64,000 nt of DNA from Clostridiales bacterium S5-A14a (GCA_000758905.1 JRNA01000019.1:1-64000), one strand, 5' to 3'. Numbered from the stretch's first letter, positions 7,698 through 16,864 are shown. The notes: generated from the letters alone by a model not told the origin. A program made the numbers and translations.

Positions 7698-9731
7698 ATG
7701 AAAGCACTAGTAAAAAAGACAATGAGTCTATTGATGGCCACATTAGTAGCATTTGGTTTAATGGCTGGAACAACACTGACGTTTGCTGCTGACAGTGTTG
7801 CAACAGAGAAGGAAACCGCATTAGAGAGAAACAATAAAACTGCTACGCAGCTCGATAGTAAGTTAACAACAAACATTTCCTTGTCATTCCCGGGTAAGGA
7901 AGACGTACTTGCGCAAGATATAGTATTTGTGCTGGATAAGAGTGGTGCAAGTGATGAGAAGGGTATAAATGCCAAAGCACTACAGTTTTTAGATGATATC
8001 AAGCAGCAGGCAGACGAAAAAGGTTTAAACATCAAAGTAGGTATTGTTAATTTTTATTATGCCGGCAAAGTTAATCAAGAGCTTACTGATGTGGTGGAAA
8101 ACTATGATGATATACAGAATAAATTAAAATCATCTGTAATTGGGTTTGGCACGAATATGCATGCGGGCCTTTTGGCGGCAAAAAAAATGCTGGATGAGGA
8201 TGCCACGGTTACTGCAAAGAACAAACATATTATCCTAATTAGTGATGGGGCTACGTATCTTTATTCAAAAAATAATGATTATAAAAAAGCTTACACACGT
8301 TCATTCAATCCGACAAAACAAAAAGATCCAAGTAAATATGGCGATAAGCGAGATTTGCAAGGTGGTATTTGGGAGTATCAAAGCCGTGAATATAATCTGA
8401 AAAATGACTGGAAGAAGTTTAGCGATGGTTCTAATTTCGTATTCTCAACAGCTTCAGTTTACAATGGTAGTATTGATAAATTAGGAGAATATCTTGATTA
8501 CTATCGCCAACAAGAGCAAGATACAAGCAAAAATTGGGCGCAATATGACTATGCTTATACTTTCTTTTCTCGTAAAAAAGGTGGAGGAAGAAACGGCGTT
8601 GTTGTTCCAATCGAAAATAATGCTCCAGCAAATATCGATATTGCGTTCATCAAAGCGGATGATGTTTTCCAAGAGATGGTAAAAGCCGGATACCAAATGA
8701 ACGTGTACTACAAGAATAAGGCTGATTTTAATGGCTCTCTGTTCTTGAAGTATCTCGCGCGTAAATCCAATAATGGTGAACTTAATACCGATTTTGAGCA
8801 GCTTAAGAAGGAAGTACTTGAAAAAATAGCAACTGGCTCAACGGTTGTCGACTATGTTGGCAAAGATTTTGATTTCGTTAATGACGTCAAAGGATTAAGT
8901 CTCAAGGTTGCTAATAACACATTAAACGCTGAAAAAATTACAGACACAACTCTTGGTAAAGAGGATGCTCACTTTGGTTTTGGTAAAAAGGCAGACAACA
9001 CCTATCGCTTTGAGCTGATCTACAAGAAGGCAGATGCTCAAGACGGCAACAGAGAAAAGCTAAGCCTGAAGATTAACGAGACGGTGTATCCAAAAACCGC
9101 GGTAACACTCAATTACAAGGAGAAGCTGGTAAATATTCCGACAACTCCAGGTACGCATAAATTATATACGAATGAGCAAGCAACATTATACCCTGTTGAT
9201 GCTAATGGTAAGCAAGGCGATGCGCTAGATTTCCCTAAGCCGCAAGTGGAATACGTTGCGAAGGCAATGAACAGTACGGTTACATTCAAAGACGGCGATA
9301 AGACGTACGCAAGGGTAGAGGTGGAAACTGGTAAGGCTATTGATACTGATGCGTTAACTGATCAGTCCATGCCGAAGGATCCTACTAATGCAGGTTATAC
9401 ATTCAAGGAGTGGAATACAAAGCCGGATGGAACTGGCAAGGCATTTACGGGAACAAGTGTAGTTAATGGCGATATAACTGTATATGCTATTTACACGAAG
9501 AACCCTGATCCAGCGCCAAATCCGAATCCAACTCCGAATCCTCCGACACCAACACCAGATCCTAAACTAAATTCGGATCCTGTACCAAATACTCCTGTAA
9601 AGAAGCATACTACTAATCCAAAGACAGGTGAATCTACGACGCTTCCATTCTCGCTAGCTGCTTTGGGATTCGCAATCGCAGGTTTAAGCATAATTCATAA
9701 GAAGAGAATGATGACAGAAAACAATAAGTAG
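7698..9731 (+). CDS. Cell-wall-anchored von Willebrand factor A surface protein
   Basis: A 677-residue secreted protein. It has an N-terminal signal peptide (KKTMSLLMATLVAFGLMAG, cleavage near the AADS at about 30-33), then a VWA domain. The metal site is degenerate: residues 80-84 read DKSGA, where the MIDAS pattern is DxSxS; the later Thr (GFGTNMH) and Asp (ISDGATYL) fit. Near the C-terminus are a Listeria-Bacteroides (InlB B) repeat (YTFKEWNTKPDGTGKAF), a Pro/Asn/Asp wall-spanning stretch, and a sortase signal NPKTG followed by a hydrophobic helix and KKR. Likely an adhesin or pilus-tip-like protein. No sortase gene lies nearby. GAGGAGG precedes the ATG; only 51 bp separate it from guaA. 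Confidence 0.88.
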   Translation: MKALVKKTMSLLMATLVAFGLMAGTTLTFAADSVATEKETALERNNKTATQLDSKLTTNISLSFPGKEDVLAQDIVFVLDKSGASDEKGINAKALQFLDDIKQQADEKGLNIKVGIVNFYYAGKVNQELTDVVENYDDIQNKLKSSVIGFGTNMHAGLLAAKKMLDEDATVTAKNKHIILISDGATYLYSKNNDYKKAYTRSFNPTKQKDPSKYGDKRDLQGGIWEYQSREYNLKNDWKKFSDGSNFVFSTASVYNGSIDKLGEYLDYYRQQEQDTSKNWAQYDYAYTFFSRKKGGGRNGVVVPIENNAPANIDIAFIKADDVFQEMVKAGYQMNVYYKNKADFNGSLFLKYLARKSNNGELNTDFEQLKKEVLEKIATGSTVVDYVGKDFDFVNDVKGLSLKVANNTLNAEKITDTTLGKEDAHFGFGKKADNTYRFELIYKKADAQDGNREKLSLKINETVYPKTAVTLNYKEKLVNIPTTPGTHKLYTNEQATLYPVDANGKQGDALDFPKPQVEYVAKAMNSTVTFKDGDKTYARVEVETGKAIDTDALTDQSMPKDPTNAGYTFKEWNTKPDGTGKAFTGTSVVNGDITVYAIYTKNPDPAPNPNPTPNPPTPTPDPKLNSDPVPNTPVKKHTTNPKTGESTTLPFSLAALGFAIAGLSIIHKKRMMTENNK

Positions 9732-9775
9732 ACAGTTGCTTGTTTTTAAGTAAAAAGTATTGTTGATTAGAAGAT

Positions 9776-9803
9776 GGCTCTGACGATATGTCAGAGCCTA
9801 TTT
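9776..9803 (+). terminator. Terminator after the surface-protein gene
   Basis: A perfect 9-bp stem, GGCTCTGAC (9776-9784) with GTCAGAGCC (9790-9798), has a 5-nt loop and is followed by TATTTTA. Confidence 0.8.
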
Positions 9804-9933
9804 TACTTTGCCTGAAGTTTAAGATGCAAACTTTTTATCCGCTTAGACTCTATTATTGGCCAGTATATCGGTTTATGGAAACATTAACTCGAAATAAAAA
9901 GGAGGAAATCCACCTAATTTATTCATTCATGCT

Positions 9934-11136
9934 TCAGATAACTTCATCCAACACCTCAAAAATCTCTTTCTCTGACCAAATTTCTGGAACGGGGTAGAGG
10001 GGATTTGCTTCTTTAAGTGCTCTTCTAGCTATTTCCCCATAGTCCGATTTAGATAAAGAGGTTATATTCTCGGGTATTACCATGGCCCGATTATAGTTCT
10101 CGATTAATGCGATAAACCTTTGGGAGAGTTCTTTTGTGCTTAGAGAAGGGGACTCTCCTAGAGCAATAGCGATTTCAGACAAGCTTTTTTCAGCCTTTGT
10201 GTCATACTTTCGCAAAACCTTTGGGAGCAGAATAGCCATGGTCAGACCGTGGGGCATGCCATAGATTCCTCCTATTGCGTGACCAATTGCGTGAACATAA
10301 CCAACATAGGCTTTGGTGAAAGCCTTGCCAGCGTAGAATGAAGCCTCTAACATGTTTTGTCGTGCCTCGATGTCTTGCCCATTATTATATGCTTTTAAAA
10401 GATTAGAATGAATCAACGTGAGCGACTTGATGGCAAACGACTTAGATTCCTTGCTCGAGAATTTGTTAATATACGCTTCAGTGCTGTGGGTCATGGCATC
10501 CATCCCTGTCTGAGCCGTAAGGTGAGGAGGCAGATCTTTTGTTAGCTCTCCATCCAAAATGGCATAATCGGGCAGTAGGCAAGGATCGTTAATAGGGTAT
10601 TTATAGTGTGTTTTCTCGTCAGTTATAACTGCAGCCAAGGTGCATTCTGAACCAGTGCCGGCAGTTGTAGGCACGGCTATAAAGGTTGGAAGTTTTTTTC
10701 TAATCTTCAAAATCCCCTTCATATCAGAAACTGACATGTTTGGCTTAACTGCTCTTGCACCGATAACTTTGGAGCAATCTATCACAGAACCGCCACCCAC
10801 GGCAAGTATTCCATTGCAATTATGGGAATTGTATTCAGCAACGCCCTCTTCAATCGAAGAAATGGTAGGATCGGGGGTTATGCTTGAAAAAATGTGATAA
10901 TGTATCCCCATACCTTGTAATTCATCTAAAATTCCATTCAAATAGCCTCTCTTTAGCGTACCCTTGGTGGTCGCAACGAAGAGAGTGTGAACACCTTCTT
11001 TTTTCAGTATATTAGGGACATTGGCAATTGAGCCGGGGCTACTTAAAAGCTTCGTATCCTTCCAAGGGAGGAGGGGCACAGCCAGCGACATAATAAATTG
11101 ATATACACGGTAAAATCCTTTGATTATTTTTTTCAT
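9934..11136 (-). CDS. Iron-containing alcohol dehydrogenase
   Basis: A 400-residue group III NAD(P)-dependent dehydrogenase. GGGSVIDCSKVIG is the nucleotide-binding loop. The metal ligands fit the family: Asp in AQTGMDAMTHSTEAY, His in that segment and His residues in GYVHAIGHAIGGIYGMPHG. Related enzymes reduce lactaldehyde (FucO) or butyraldehyde; the substrate here is unknown. It is the last gene of a three-gene minus-strand operon (aminotransferase, class II aldolase, this gene), starting 1 bp after the aldolase stop with AAAAGGATT upstream. That setting suggests it reduces an aldehyde released by the aldolase. Confidence 0.9.
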   Translation of the reverse strand: MKKIIKGFYRVYQFIMSLAVPLLPWKDTKLLSSPGSIANVPNILKKEGVHTLFVATTKGTLKRGYLNGILDELQGMGIHYHIFSSITPDPTISSIEEGVAEYNSHNCNGILAVGGGSVIDCSKVIGARAVKPNMSVSDMKGILKIRKKLPTFIAVPTTAGTGSECTLAAVITDEKTHYKYPINDPCLLPDYAILDGELTKDLPPHLTAQTGMDAMTHSTEAYINKFSSKESKSFAIKSLTLIHSNLLKAYNNGQDIEARQNMLEASFYAGKAFTKAYVGYVHAIGHAIGGIYGMPHGLTMAILLPKVLRKYDTKAEKSLSEIAIALGESPSLSTKELSQRFIALIENYNRAMVIPENITSLSKSDYGEIARRALKEANPLYPVPEIWSEKEIFEVLDEVI

Positions 11137-11137
11137 T

Positions 11138-12112
11138 TTAATCCTTTTTCATGTCCTTGAGTTTTGAGTACTTCCTCTTATACACCTGATTCATCAATAT
11201 GGCTTCGAGGACGTGTATAGGTTTGTGGCCGGAAACCTTGGCTACAGCCTGAGCTAAGATGTTTTTTTCAAAAATATGCTGCACCGCGGTGGCATCTTCC
11301 ATATCCTTCCCCAAACAAAATAATTCGCCGTCACCAAATACGACGTTGTATTTGCATGAGCTGTTCGCGCGAATCCCAACTATCTGGGCAAAATCATCGA
11401 GATATGGCTTCATGGCGGTATGCTTATTAACGTCATGGCTTGTCATACGGATTATCGCATTTACATCAGGTCTTTTGTTGAAAATGTTACGAGGCATGGT
11501 TGCTACGTCATCATTTCGCGTAATCTCAGAGACATTCTCATTAAATGAAATGGCATGAGCACCTATCTTCTCAAAATATCTCTTGCAAGCCCCTTCAACC
11601 AATAAGGCATTTTCTAAAGCCGATTCCTCGTCTTCACCCATGATTATCACCCCGTGCATTTCAAGCAAAATAACTTTACACCCAGATAAAGAAGCTAAGT
11701 GATCCACGTTATTGTGCAGTTTTTTTGTGCCGGGCAGTGCGTAACCACTGATTTTAATAGAATTTGAACCTAGTTTTTCAGCCTCTGAATCTGTGAGGGG
11801 AATATCCCTTTTTAGAAGAGACAGTGCTGAGCCGTATGGCTGGTGCGTGTGAATAATCACATTAATATCAGGGAAGCGGCGATATAGGGCTAGATGCATT
11901 GGCGACTCTGAAGACGGCTTGATGTTTCCTTCATAAGAACCGTCCTCAAAGACCTTAACCAAATCTTTCTCTTCCATGTCCTCATACCCCATCCCAGATG
12001 GAGTTATGAGAAAATTTCTTTTATTGTCTTTATCTCTTTTGCTCAAATTGCCCCAGGTTCTGAAAAGCAGCCCCTGACTTATGGCTTCCCTTGCTAATTG
12101 AGGTATATTCAT
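11138..12112 (-). CDS. Class II aldolase/adducin-family protein
   Basis: A 324-residue protein whose first 200 residues are a class II aldolase domain: TWGNLSKRD, ITPSGMGYEDM, SSESPMHLALYRRFPDINVIIHTHQPYG (Zn-binding His pair and catalytic Glu region) and a later HGV segment. Relatives split L-fuculose-1-phosphate or rhamnulose-1-phosphate or epimerise ribulose-5-phosphate. The C-terminal 120 residues look like a shortened second adducin-like fold without the metal ligands. It stands between an aminotransferase and a dehydrogenase, so a role in carbohydrate or amino-sugar breakdown is inferred. GGAGG precedes the ATG. Confidence 0.82.
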   Translation of the reverse strand: MNIPQLAREAISQGLLFRTWGNLSKRDKDNKRNFLITPSGMGYEDMEEKDLVKVFEDGSYEGNIKPSSESPMHLALYRRFPDINVIIHTHQPYGSALSLLKRDIPLTDSEAEKLGSNSIKISGYALPGTKKLHNNVDHLASLSGCKVILLEMHGVIIMGEDEESALENALLVEGACKRYFEKIGAHAISFNENVSEITRNDDVATMPRNIFNKRPDVNAIIRMTSHDVNKHTAMKPYLDDFAQIVGIRANSSCKYNVVFGDGELFCLGKDMEDATAVQHIFEKNILAQAVAKVSGHKPIHVLEAILMNQVYKRKYSKLKDMKKD

Positions 12113-12231
12113 TTTTTAGACCTCCTAGATTACTATCGTAATATTATGATTTACGGAAACATCGAGCGGCATTACAACATTACCATATACAAAACGCTAG
12201 ACTATGCTGTAATGCTACCACTTACAAACCG

Positions 12232-13701
12232 TTATTTTGTTCCACTTAAATTTTCTATCGGTACAACGTGTGAGAAGACTCTGTCAAAGCTCTCCAAAGC
12301 CGAGTCAAGATCTTCCTTGGTGTAAGCCGCACTTGTGTATAGACGGCTGCCTGCCAGAGTTACAAGCCCCTCTGCCATATATGCCGCGCCCATGTGTTCC
12401 ATTTCCTTCTTTCTCTTGGTAGTTTCCTTTAAAACATCAGGAATAGTCCATGGCTTCGACCAGTTAATCGCGAAGTGCATGGTTCCAACTGTTTCCAAAT
12501 GGCAGATGGATCCCTGGTTGAATGCCACGAAAGGAAGGGCGTACTTATCGATCAACTTATTTAATCCATCAGTTAGGTAATCCCCAGCTTCATTAGCCTT
12601 TTCGCATGCGCCGGTTTCTTTAATTTGCTTTAAGGCATAATATCCTGCGATACAGGAAACCGGAGTTGCTGCAAGTGTTCCACCTACTAGAGCCTTTTTC
12701 ACGCCAGCTTCGAGTCCTGCAGTAAGGTACTTCATGTAGTCCTGCTTGCCGCCAATTCCGCCAGCTCCAGGATATCCGCCAGCGATTGCTTTACCAAAGA
12801 TAGTTAAATCAGGGTTAATGCCAAAATACCCCTGTGCTCCTCCAACGCTAATTCTAAAACCGGTTACTACTTCGTCGAATATGAGGAGGGCGCCGTACTG
12901 GTCGCAGAGGCTTCTAACTCCTCTTAAAAATTCGTCAGAGAGTGGTCTCGTGCCGCTTTCAGGACCGACAGGCTCAATCATAACAGCAGCCGTTCCGCCC
13001 TTTATTTTTTTAGCTCTTAACTTTGATTCCAGGCTATTTAAATCCCCAGGGAAAAACTCGTCGATATATTTAAACATCTTTCTTGGCACTCCATGGGCCT
13101 GTGTGAATTTGCTTCCGGGGATTCTTATGCCGTATGCAAGCTGATCCGACCATCCGTGATAAGCCCCACCCATTTTTAGGACATGCTTGTGTTTTGTTGC
13201 AAGCCTTGCAATTCTAATTGCTCCCATACATGCTTCTGTCCCGGATCCAAACATACGAAACATATCAACAGATGGCACGTTTTCGCAAATGAAATTGGCC
13301 AGTTTATACTCATACTCGTGGAACAATCCAGTCGAAGGATTTGACTCATTGAGAAACTCTACAACCTTATCTCGAACTTCCTTAGGATTTGAGCCCAAAA
13401 CAGTTGGCCCGCCTGCCTGAAGGAAATCAAAATATTTATTTCCGTCGATATCCTCAAGTATATTGCCGTTTGCCTTCGTAAAAACTAGCGGGAATGGATA
13501 GTTGAATGCTAAATTGTGCTGGACACCTCCAGGAATTCTCGTCTTTGCAACATCAATCATTTCCTTGCTTTTTTTGCATTTCTTCTCATAATATTCTTCC
13601 TCATATTTCCTTAAAGCCTCAGGATCGATTGAATACATGGGACCTGCAATTAAATTATCCAGTTTGTTTACAATTTCCTTAACGCCCTGTCTGTTAATCA
13701 T
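12232..13701 (-). CDS. Class III aminotransferase, glutamate-1-semialdehyde aminomutase-like
   Basis: A 489-residue PLP-dependent fold-type I enzyme. The PLP lysine lies in FGKAIAGGYPGAGG, the Asp that binds the pyridine nitrogen in LLIFDEVVTGFR, and the cofactor phosphate loop in FGSGTEACMGA. It resembles GSA aminomutase (hemL), but it is about 60 residues longer, with an N-terminal helical extension, and no haem genes are nearby. A catabolic transamination or mutase role is more likely. Start at 13701 with GGAGGA four bases upstream. It is the first gene of the minus-strand operon and faces the TetR gene across a shared promoter region. Confidence 0.85.
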   Translation of the reverse strand: MINRQGVKEIVNKLDNLIAGPMYSIDPEALRKYEEEYYEKKCKKSKEMIDVAKTRIPGGVQHNLAFNYPFPLVFTKANGNILEDIDGNKYFDFLQAGGPTVLGSNPKEVRDKVVEFLNESNPSTGLFHEYEYKLANFICENVPSVDMFRMFGSGTEACMGAIRIARLATKHKHVLKMGGAYHGWSDQLAYGIRIPGSKFTQAHGVPRKMFKYIDEFFPGDLNSLESKLRAKKIKGGTAAVMIEPVGPESGTRPLSDEFLRGVRSLCDQYGALLIFDEVVTGFRISVGGAQGYFGINPDLTIFGKAIAGGYPGAGGIGGKQDYMKYLTAGLEAGVKKALVGGTLAATPVSCIAGYYALKQIKETGACEKANEAGDYLTDGLNKLIDKYALPFVAFNQGSICHLETVGTMHFAINWSKPWTIPDVLKETTKRKKEMEHMGAAYMAEGLVTLAGSRLYTSAAYTKEDLDSALESFDRVFSHVVPIENLSGTK

Positions 13702-13769
13702 AATATCCTCCAAAAATATCCTATTGAAAAATTTTCTTAAAAAATATTAAATATTTATTAAATATATAG

Positions 13770-13783
13770 TGAGTCGTGACTCA
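13770..13783. promoter_or_regulatory. Probable TetR operator between divergent operons
   Basis: TGAGTC-GT-GACTCA is a perfect 6-2-6 inverted repeat in the 180-bp gap between the aminotransferase and the TetR gene. A TATAAT (13792-13797) lies just downstream for the TetR side, so the palindrome covers the -35/spacer region of that promoter. Its place and symmetry suit a TetR dimer; binding is inferred. Confidence 0.6.
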
Positions 13784-13881
13784 TTTTGCGTTATAATTAT
13801 TGTAACACCAATTTAATAATAATGAAACATCAAAAATAATCATTTCAAATAAAACAAGTCAGACATAGCAAGGAATTACCC

Positions 13882-14565
13882 GTGGAAGAAAAAAAGAAGT
13901 ATTGTACAGAACTTTTTGAAAAACAAAATAAAGATAAGCAAAATCGAATAATCGAAGCGGCTATTTTGGAATTCTCCGAAAAAGGCTTCGAAAATGCCAA
14001 TACTAACAGAATCGCAAGAGAAGCCAATATTTCCGTGGGCTCATTGTTCAAGTATTTTAACAACAAAACAGATTTGTTCCTATACATAGTTAAACTAGCC
14101 GCGGCCGAACTGGAGAGCCAGATCAACAGCGTACTATCAATGGAAAAAGATTTTTTTGAAACGGTTGAGATGATATTGTCTTTAATACACGAGTATTCAA
14201 AAACGGATAGGGCACTGGTCAGACTTTATCACGAAATGACCTCAATTGGACAGTCATCTCTGGTCGAAACGGTTGTATCAGCCTTGGAGAAATTAGCAGG
14301 GAGCGAATACCGAGCAATCATAAAGGAAGCTCAGGACAGGGGAGAGATAAGAGCAGATGTGGATCCAGCTGTCGTTGCATTCACGCTTGACAATATCTTT
14401 ATGTCGCTGCAGTTTTCCTACGCAATGCCGTATTATCAGCTGAGGAAGAGACTGTTTCTCGGAGCGGATATAGATGATCAGAAGATAATACAGGAAACCA
14501 TGTCTATTTTGCGCAAAGCTTTAAGCCCAGAAGGAGGGAGAAAAGATGAACATTATCAGTTATGA
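13882..14565 (+). CDS. TetR/AcrR-family transcriptional regulator
   Basis: A 227-residue repressor-type protein. The N-terminal helix-turn-helix (RIIEAAILEFSEKGFENANTNRIAREANISVGSLFKYFNNKTDLF) is canonical; the C-terminal helical domain is the variable ligand-binding part. The start is a GTG with AAGGA seven bases upstream. It overlaps the kinase gene by 20 bp and is divergent from the aminotransferase operon, so it most likely controls both operons through the palindrome at 13770-13783. The inducer is unknown and may be an intermediate of the pathway. Confidence 0.9.
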   Translation: MEEKKKYCTELFEKQNKDKQNRIIEAAILEFSEKGFENANTNRIAREANISVGSLFKYFNNKTDLFLYIVKLAAAELESQINSVLSMEKDFFETVEMILSLIHEYSKTDRALVRLYHEMTSIGQSSLVETVVSALEKLAGSEYRAIIKEAQDRGEIRADVDPAVVAFTLDNIFMSLQFSYAMPYYQLRKRLFLGADIDDQKIIQETMSILRKALSPEGGRKDEHYQL

Positions 14566-16123
14566 CATTGGAACCACTGGGGTAAAAACCTGTCTTTTCG
14601 AAGCAACAGACAGGATCAAATTAATAGCCTCAGCCTTTGACGGATACGAGATAAAGATCAGTCATGACGGATCCGCAGAACAGGACCCTGACCAGTGGTG
14701 GAGAGCCATAATTAATTCCACAAAAGAAATCATCGATGAGAATACAAAGGTTGATGCAATCAGTTTCTGCTCCCAGATGCAGAGCCTCGTGCTAGTTGAT
14801 AAGGAAGGCAGGCACCTAAGACCTTCGATGAGCTACATGGACCAGAGAGCAGGAGAAATCAAGAAAAAAGTCCTCGAAAGTGGCATTAAGGTCTCGGGTA
14901 TCAATGTGAATAAACTCCTAAGAAGCCTCTATCACACGGGGGCGGTCTCAGGCTCGGTGAAGGATCCAGTCTGGAAATACCTCTGGGTTAAGGAAAACGA
15001 GCCAGAAATTTTTGCTAAAGTCTATAAATGGCTCGACGTTAAGGAGGCAATAATCGCCAGGATGACAAAAGAGTTTATCATGAGCGAGGACAGTGCTTTT
15101 GCGACTTTAATCTATGAGATGAGGTCGAAAGAGAAGGTCTTCAGCAAGAGCATAATGAAAATGCTCGGGGTGGATCCGAAGCATATGCCAAAGATTATTT
15201 CATCAGAGGACATCGCAGGCTATCTAACAAAAGAGTCAGCTGAAGAGCTGGGTCTTAAAGAGGGGATTCCCGTTTATGCAGGGGGTGGCGATGCTTCACT
15301 AATCGGAGTTGGCGCAGGAGCCATCATGCCGGGAGACACCCACGTATATATGGGAACATCAGGATGGGTATCCACTGTAACAACCAAAACCTTAATTGAT
15401 ACAAGTGCAATGGTTGCCACGGTAGTCGGTGCTTTCGAGGGCAAATACAACTATTTTGCTGAACTGGAAACCGCAGGCAAGTGCCTTGAGTGGGTCAAGG
15501 ACCACCTGGTTTTAGATGAAATAAACGCATACATCGAGAAAAAATCTATTACTGAGGACGAGGCCCTTTACAAATCCCTTTATGAATATCTGTCAGAGGT
15601 CATGCTTAGAGCAAAACCAGGATCTGATGGGGTTATCTTCACACCTTGGCTCCACGGGAATCGATGCCCGTTTGAGGATGCAAACGCAAGAGGGATGTTT
15701 TTCAATATCTCGCTCGATACGGGCAAAACAGAGATGCTGCGCGCTGTCATCGAGGGGGTTTGTTATCACCTGAGATGGTTCTTTGAGGTGCATGACAAAA
15801 AATTCAAAACGTCTGAAGTCGTGCGCTTTGTCGGGGGCGGTGCTCACTCGGAAACTACGAGCCAAATCCTGGCAGACATAACAGGGAAAACAATTGTAAC
15901 GGTAAAAGATCCACAAAATGTCGGTGCGGTAGGTGCTGCAATTATTGCTTATAAGGGGGCAAATCCTCATATCTCATGGGAAGATTTGATAGACAAAATA
16001 GAAATCGACAAGACGTTTACGCCAAATCCTGATAACAAAGCCGTGTACGACAAGAGCTATGAGGTCTTTAAGGAATTATATAAGTCAAATAAGGATAATT
16101 TTGCGAAAATGAACAAGCTTTAA
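14546..16123 (+). CDS. FGGY-family carbohydrate kinase
   Basis: A 525-residue sugar kinase. The N-terminal ATPase loop is YDIGTTGVKTCLF; DQRAGEIKKK and the GGGDASLIGVGAGA segment follow, and the C-terminal ADP-binding part reads FVGGGAHSETTSQILADITGKTI. It is closest in pattern to xylulokinases, but FGGY substrates cannot be read from motifs. AAGGAGGGAG precedes the ATG. With a class II aldolase and an iron dehydrogenase it recalls the fuculose/rhamnulose scheme: phosphorylate, split, reduce the lactaldehyde. No isomerase or sugar transporter is seen. Its 3' end is the first copy of a tandem repeat. Confidence 0.88.
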   Translation: MNIISYDIGTTGVKTCLFEATDRIKLIASAFDGYEIKISHDGSAEQDPDQWWRAIINSTKEIIDENTKVDAISFCSQMQSLVLVDKEGRHLRPSMSYMDQRAGEIKKKVLESGIKVSGINVNKLLRSLYHTGAVSGSVKDPVWKYLWVKENEPEIFAKVYKWLDVKEAIIARMTKEFIMSEDSAFATLIYEMRSKEKVFSKSIMKMLGVDPKHMPKIISSEDIAGYLTKESAEELGLKEGIPVYAGGGDASLIGVGAGAIMPGDTHVYMGTSGWVSTVTTKTLIDTSAMVATVVGAFEGKYNYFAELETAGKCLEWVKDHLVLDEINAYIEKKSITEDEALYKSLYEYLSEVMLRAKPGSDGVIFTPWLHGNRCPFEDANARGMFFNISLDTGKTEMLRAVIEGVCYHLRWFFEVHDKKFKTSEVVRFVGGGAHSETTSQILADITGKTIVTVKDPQNVGAVGAAIIAYKGANPHISWEDLIDKIEIDKTFTPNPDNKAVYDKSYEVFKELYKSNKDNFAKMNKL

Positions 16124-16245
16124 GAATAATGAGGACGATTTTGCAAGAATAAACAAGCTTTGAGGATGAGGATGATTTTGCGAGAATGAACAAGCTTTAA
16201 GAATGGGGATAAGTTTGTGAGAATGAGCAAGCTTTAAGAATTGGA
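16094..16245 (+). repeat. Four degenerate tandem copies of the kinase 3' end
   Basis: Four units of 37-40 bp follow one another at 16094-16133, 16134-16170, 16171-16207 and 16208-16245. Each contains TTTGYRARAATRARCAAGCTTT. The first unit is the coding end of the FGGY kinase (residues DNFAKMNKL and stop). The others are non-coding echoes, and the last one supplies the ribosome-binding region of the next gene. They look like stepwise slipped duplications. Confidence 0.8.
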
Positions 16246-16255
16246 GAATTATATT

Positions 16256-16759
16256 ATGAAAGATGAAAATGGGAAAGTGAATCAGCCGAAGAAGATGAAT
16301 CAGCCAAATAAGATGAATCAGCCCAAGAAGGTAGATCAACCAAAGAAGGGTAAAAACGAGACTCTGCGACAATCTGTGATGTTTACGCTTTTGTCACTCA
16401 GCGCCGGCTTGGTGGAAACTGGGTCTTTTGTTGTATTAGACTTGACCAGTCTTCCCTATGGCTGGGCACATGGAATTTCGGTAACTCTGAGCGTTCTTTG
16501 GAACTTCACCCTAAACAGAAGGTACACCTTTAAATCGGCAAACAACGTACCAATCGCTATGTTAAAGGTGGCACTGTTCTACGTGTTCTTCATTCCGATT
16601 ACGGCATATCTTGGACAGATGGCGAGCTCGGCGGGAATCAATGATTTTGTAATAAAAGCCGTAACGATGCTCTTGAATTTTGTGGGGGAGTTCCTGTGGT
16701 GGAAATTCGTAGTCTTTTACGGAAGCGAAAACACCAACAGCCTAGCTAAGAAGAAATAG
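16256..16759 (+). CDS. GtrA-like membrane protein with N-terminal NQPKK repeats
   Basis: A 167-residue protein. Residues 1-40 are hydrophilic and hold four six-residue repeats of the form (M/V)(N/D)QP(K/N)K, encoded by 18-bp repeats. The rest has four predicted membrane helices with the GtrA pattern (WNFTLNRRYTF in the first loop, then a final FLWWKFVVF). GtrA-like proteins take part in moving lipid-linked sugars across the membrane for glycosylation of cell-surface polymers; the substrate is unknown. GGAG stands ten bases before ATG 16256. The upstream tandem repeat forms its leader. Confidence 0.75.
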   Translation: MKDENGKVNQPKKMNQPNKMNQPKKVDQPKKGKNETLRQSVMFTLLSLSAGLVETGSFVVLDLTSLPYGWAHGISVTLSVLWNFTLNRRYTFKSANNVPIAMLKVALFYVFFIPITAYLGQMASSAGINDFVIKAVTMLLNFVGEFLWWKFVVFYGSENTNSLAKKK

Positions 16760-16864
16760 GATGCGGCTGCTGCGGATGAATTTGCATTTGTATGAATGTT
16801 AGTATATGTTGCTTGTGGCAACAGTGTCTTTTCGTTATATTTTCTGTGAAGGGAGGTTTTCGAC

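Noticed and set aside
8148-8163. TGGCAC inside the VWA gene
   Set aside because: Lies in coding sequence and lacks a TTGC at the right distance.
9788-9997. 69-residue plus-strand ORF
   Set aside because: It starts inside a terminator, has no binding site and overlaps the 3' end of the dehydrogenase on the other strand.
12169-12215. Inverted repeat GCATTACA/TGTAATGC between the aminotransferase and aldolase genes
   Set aside because: The stem is only 8 bp with a 31-nt loop and no T run; it may be chance.
12232-13701. hemL (true glutamate-1-semialdehyde aminomutase)
   Set aside because: It is about 60 residues too long, and it is clustered with an aldolase and a dehydrogenase rather than haem genes.
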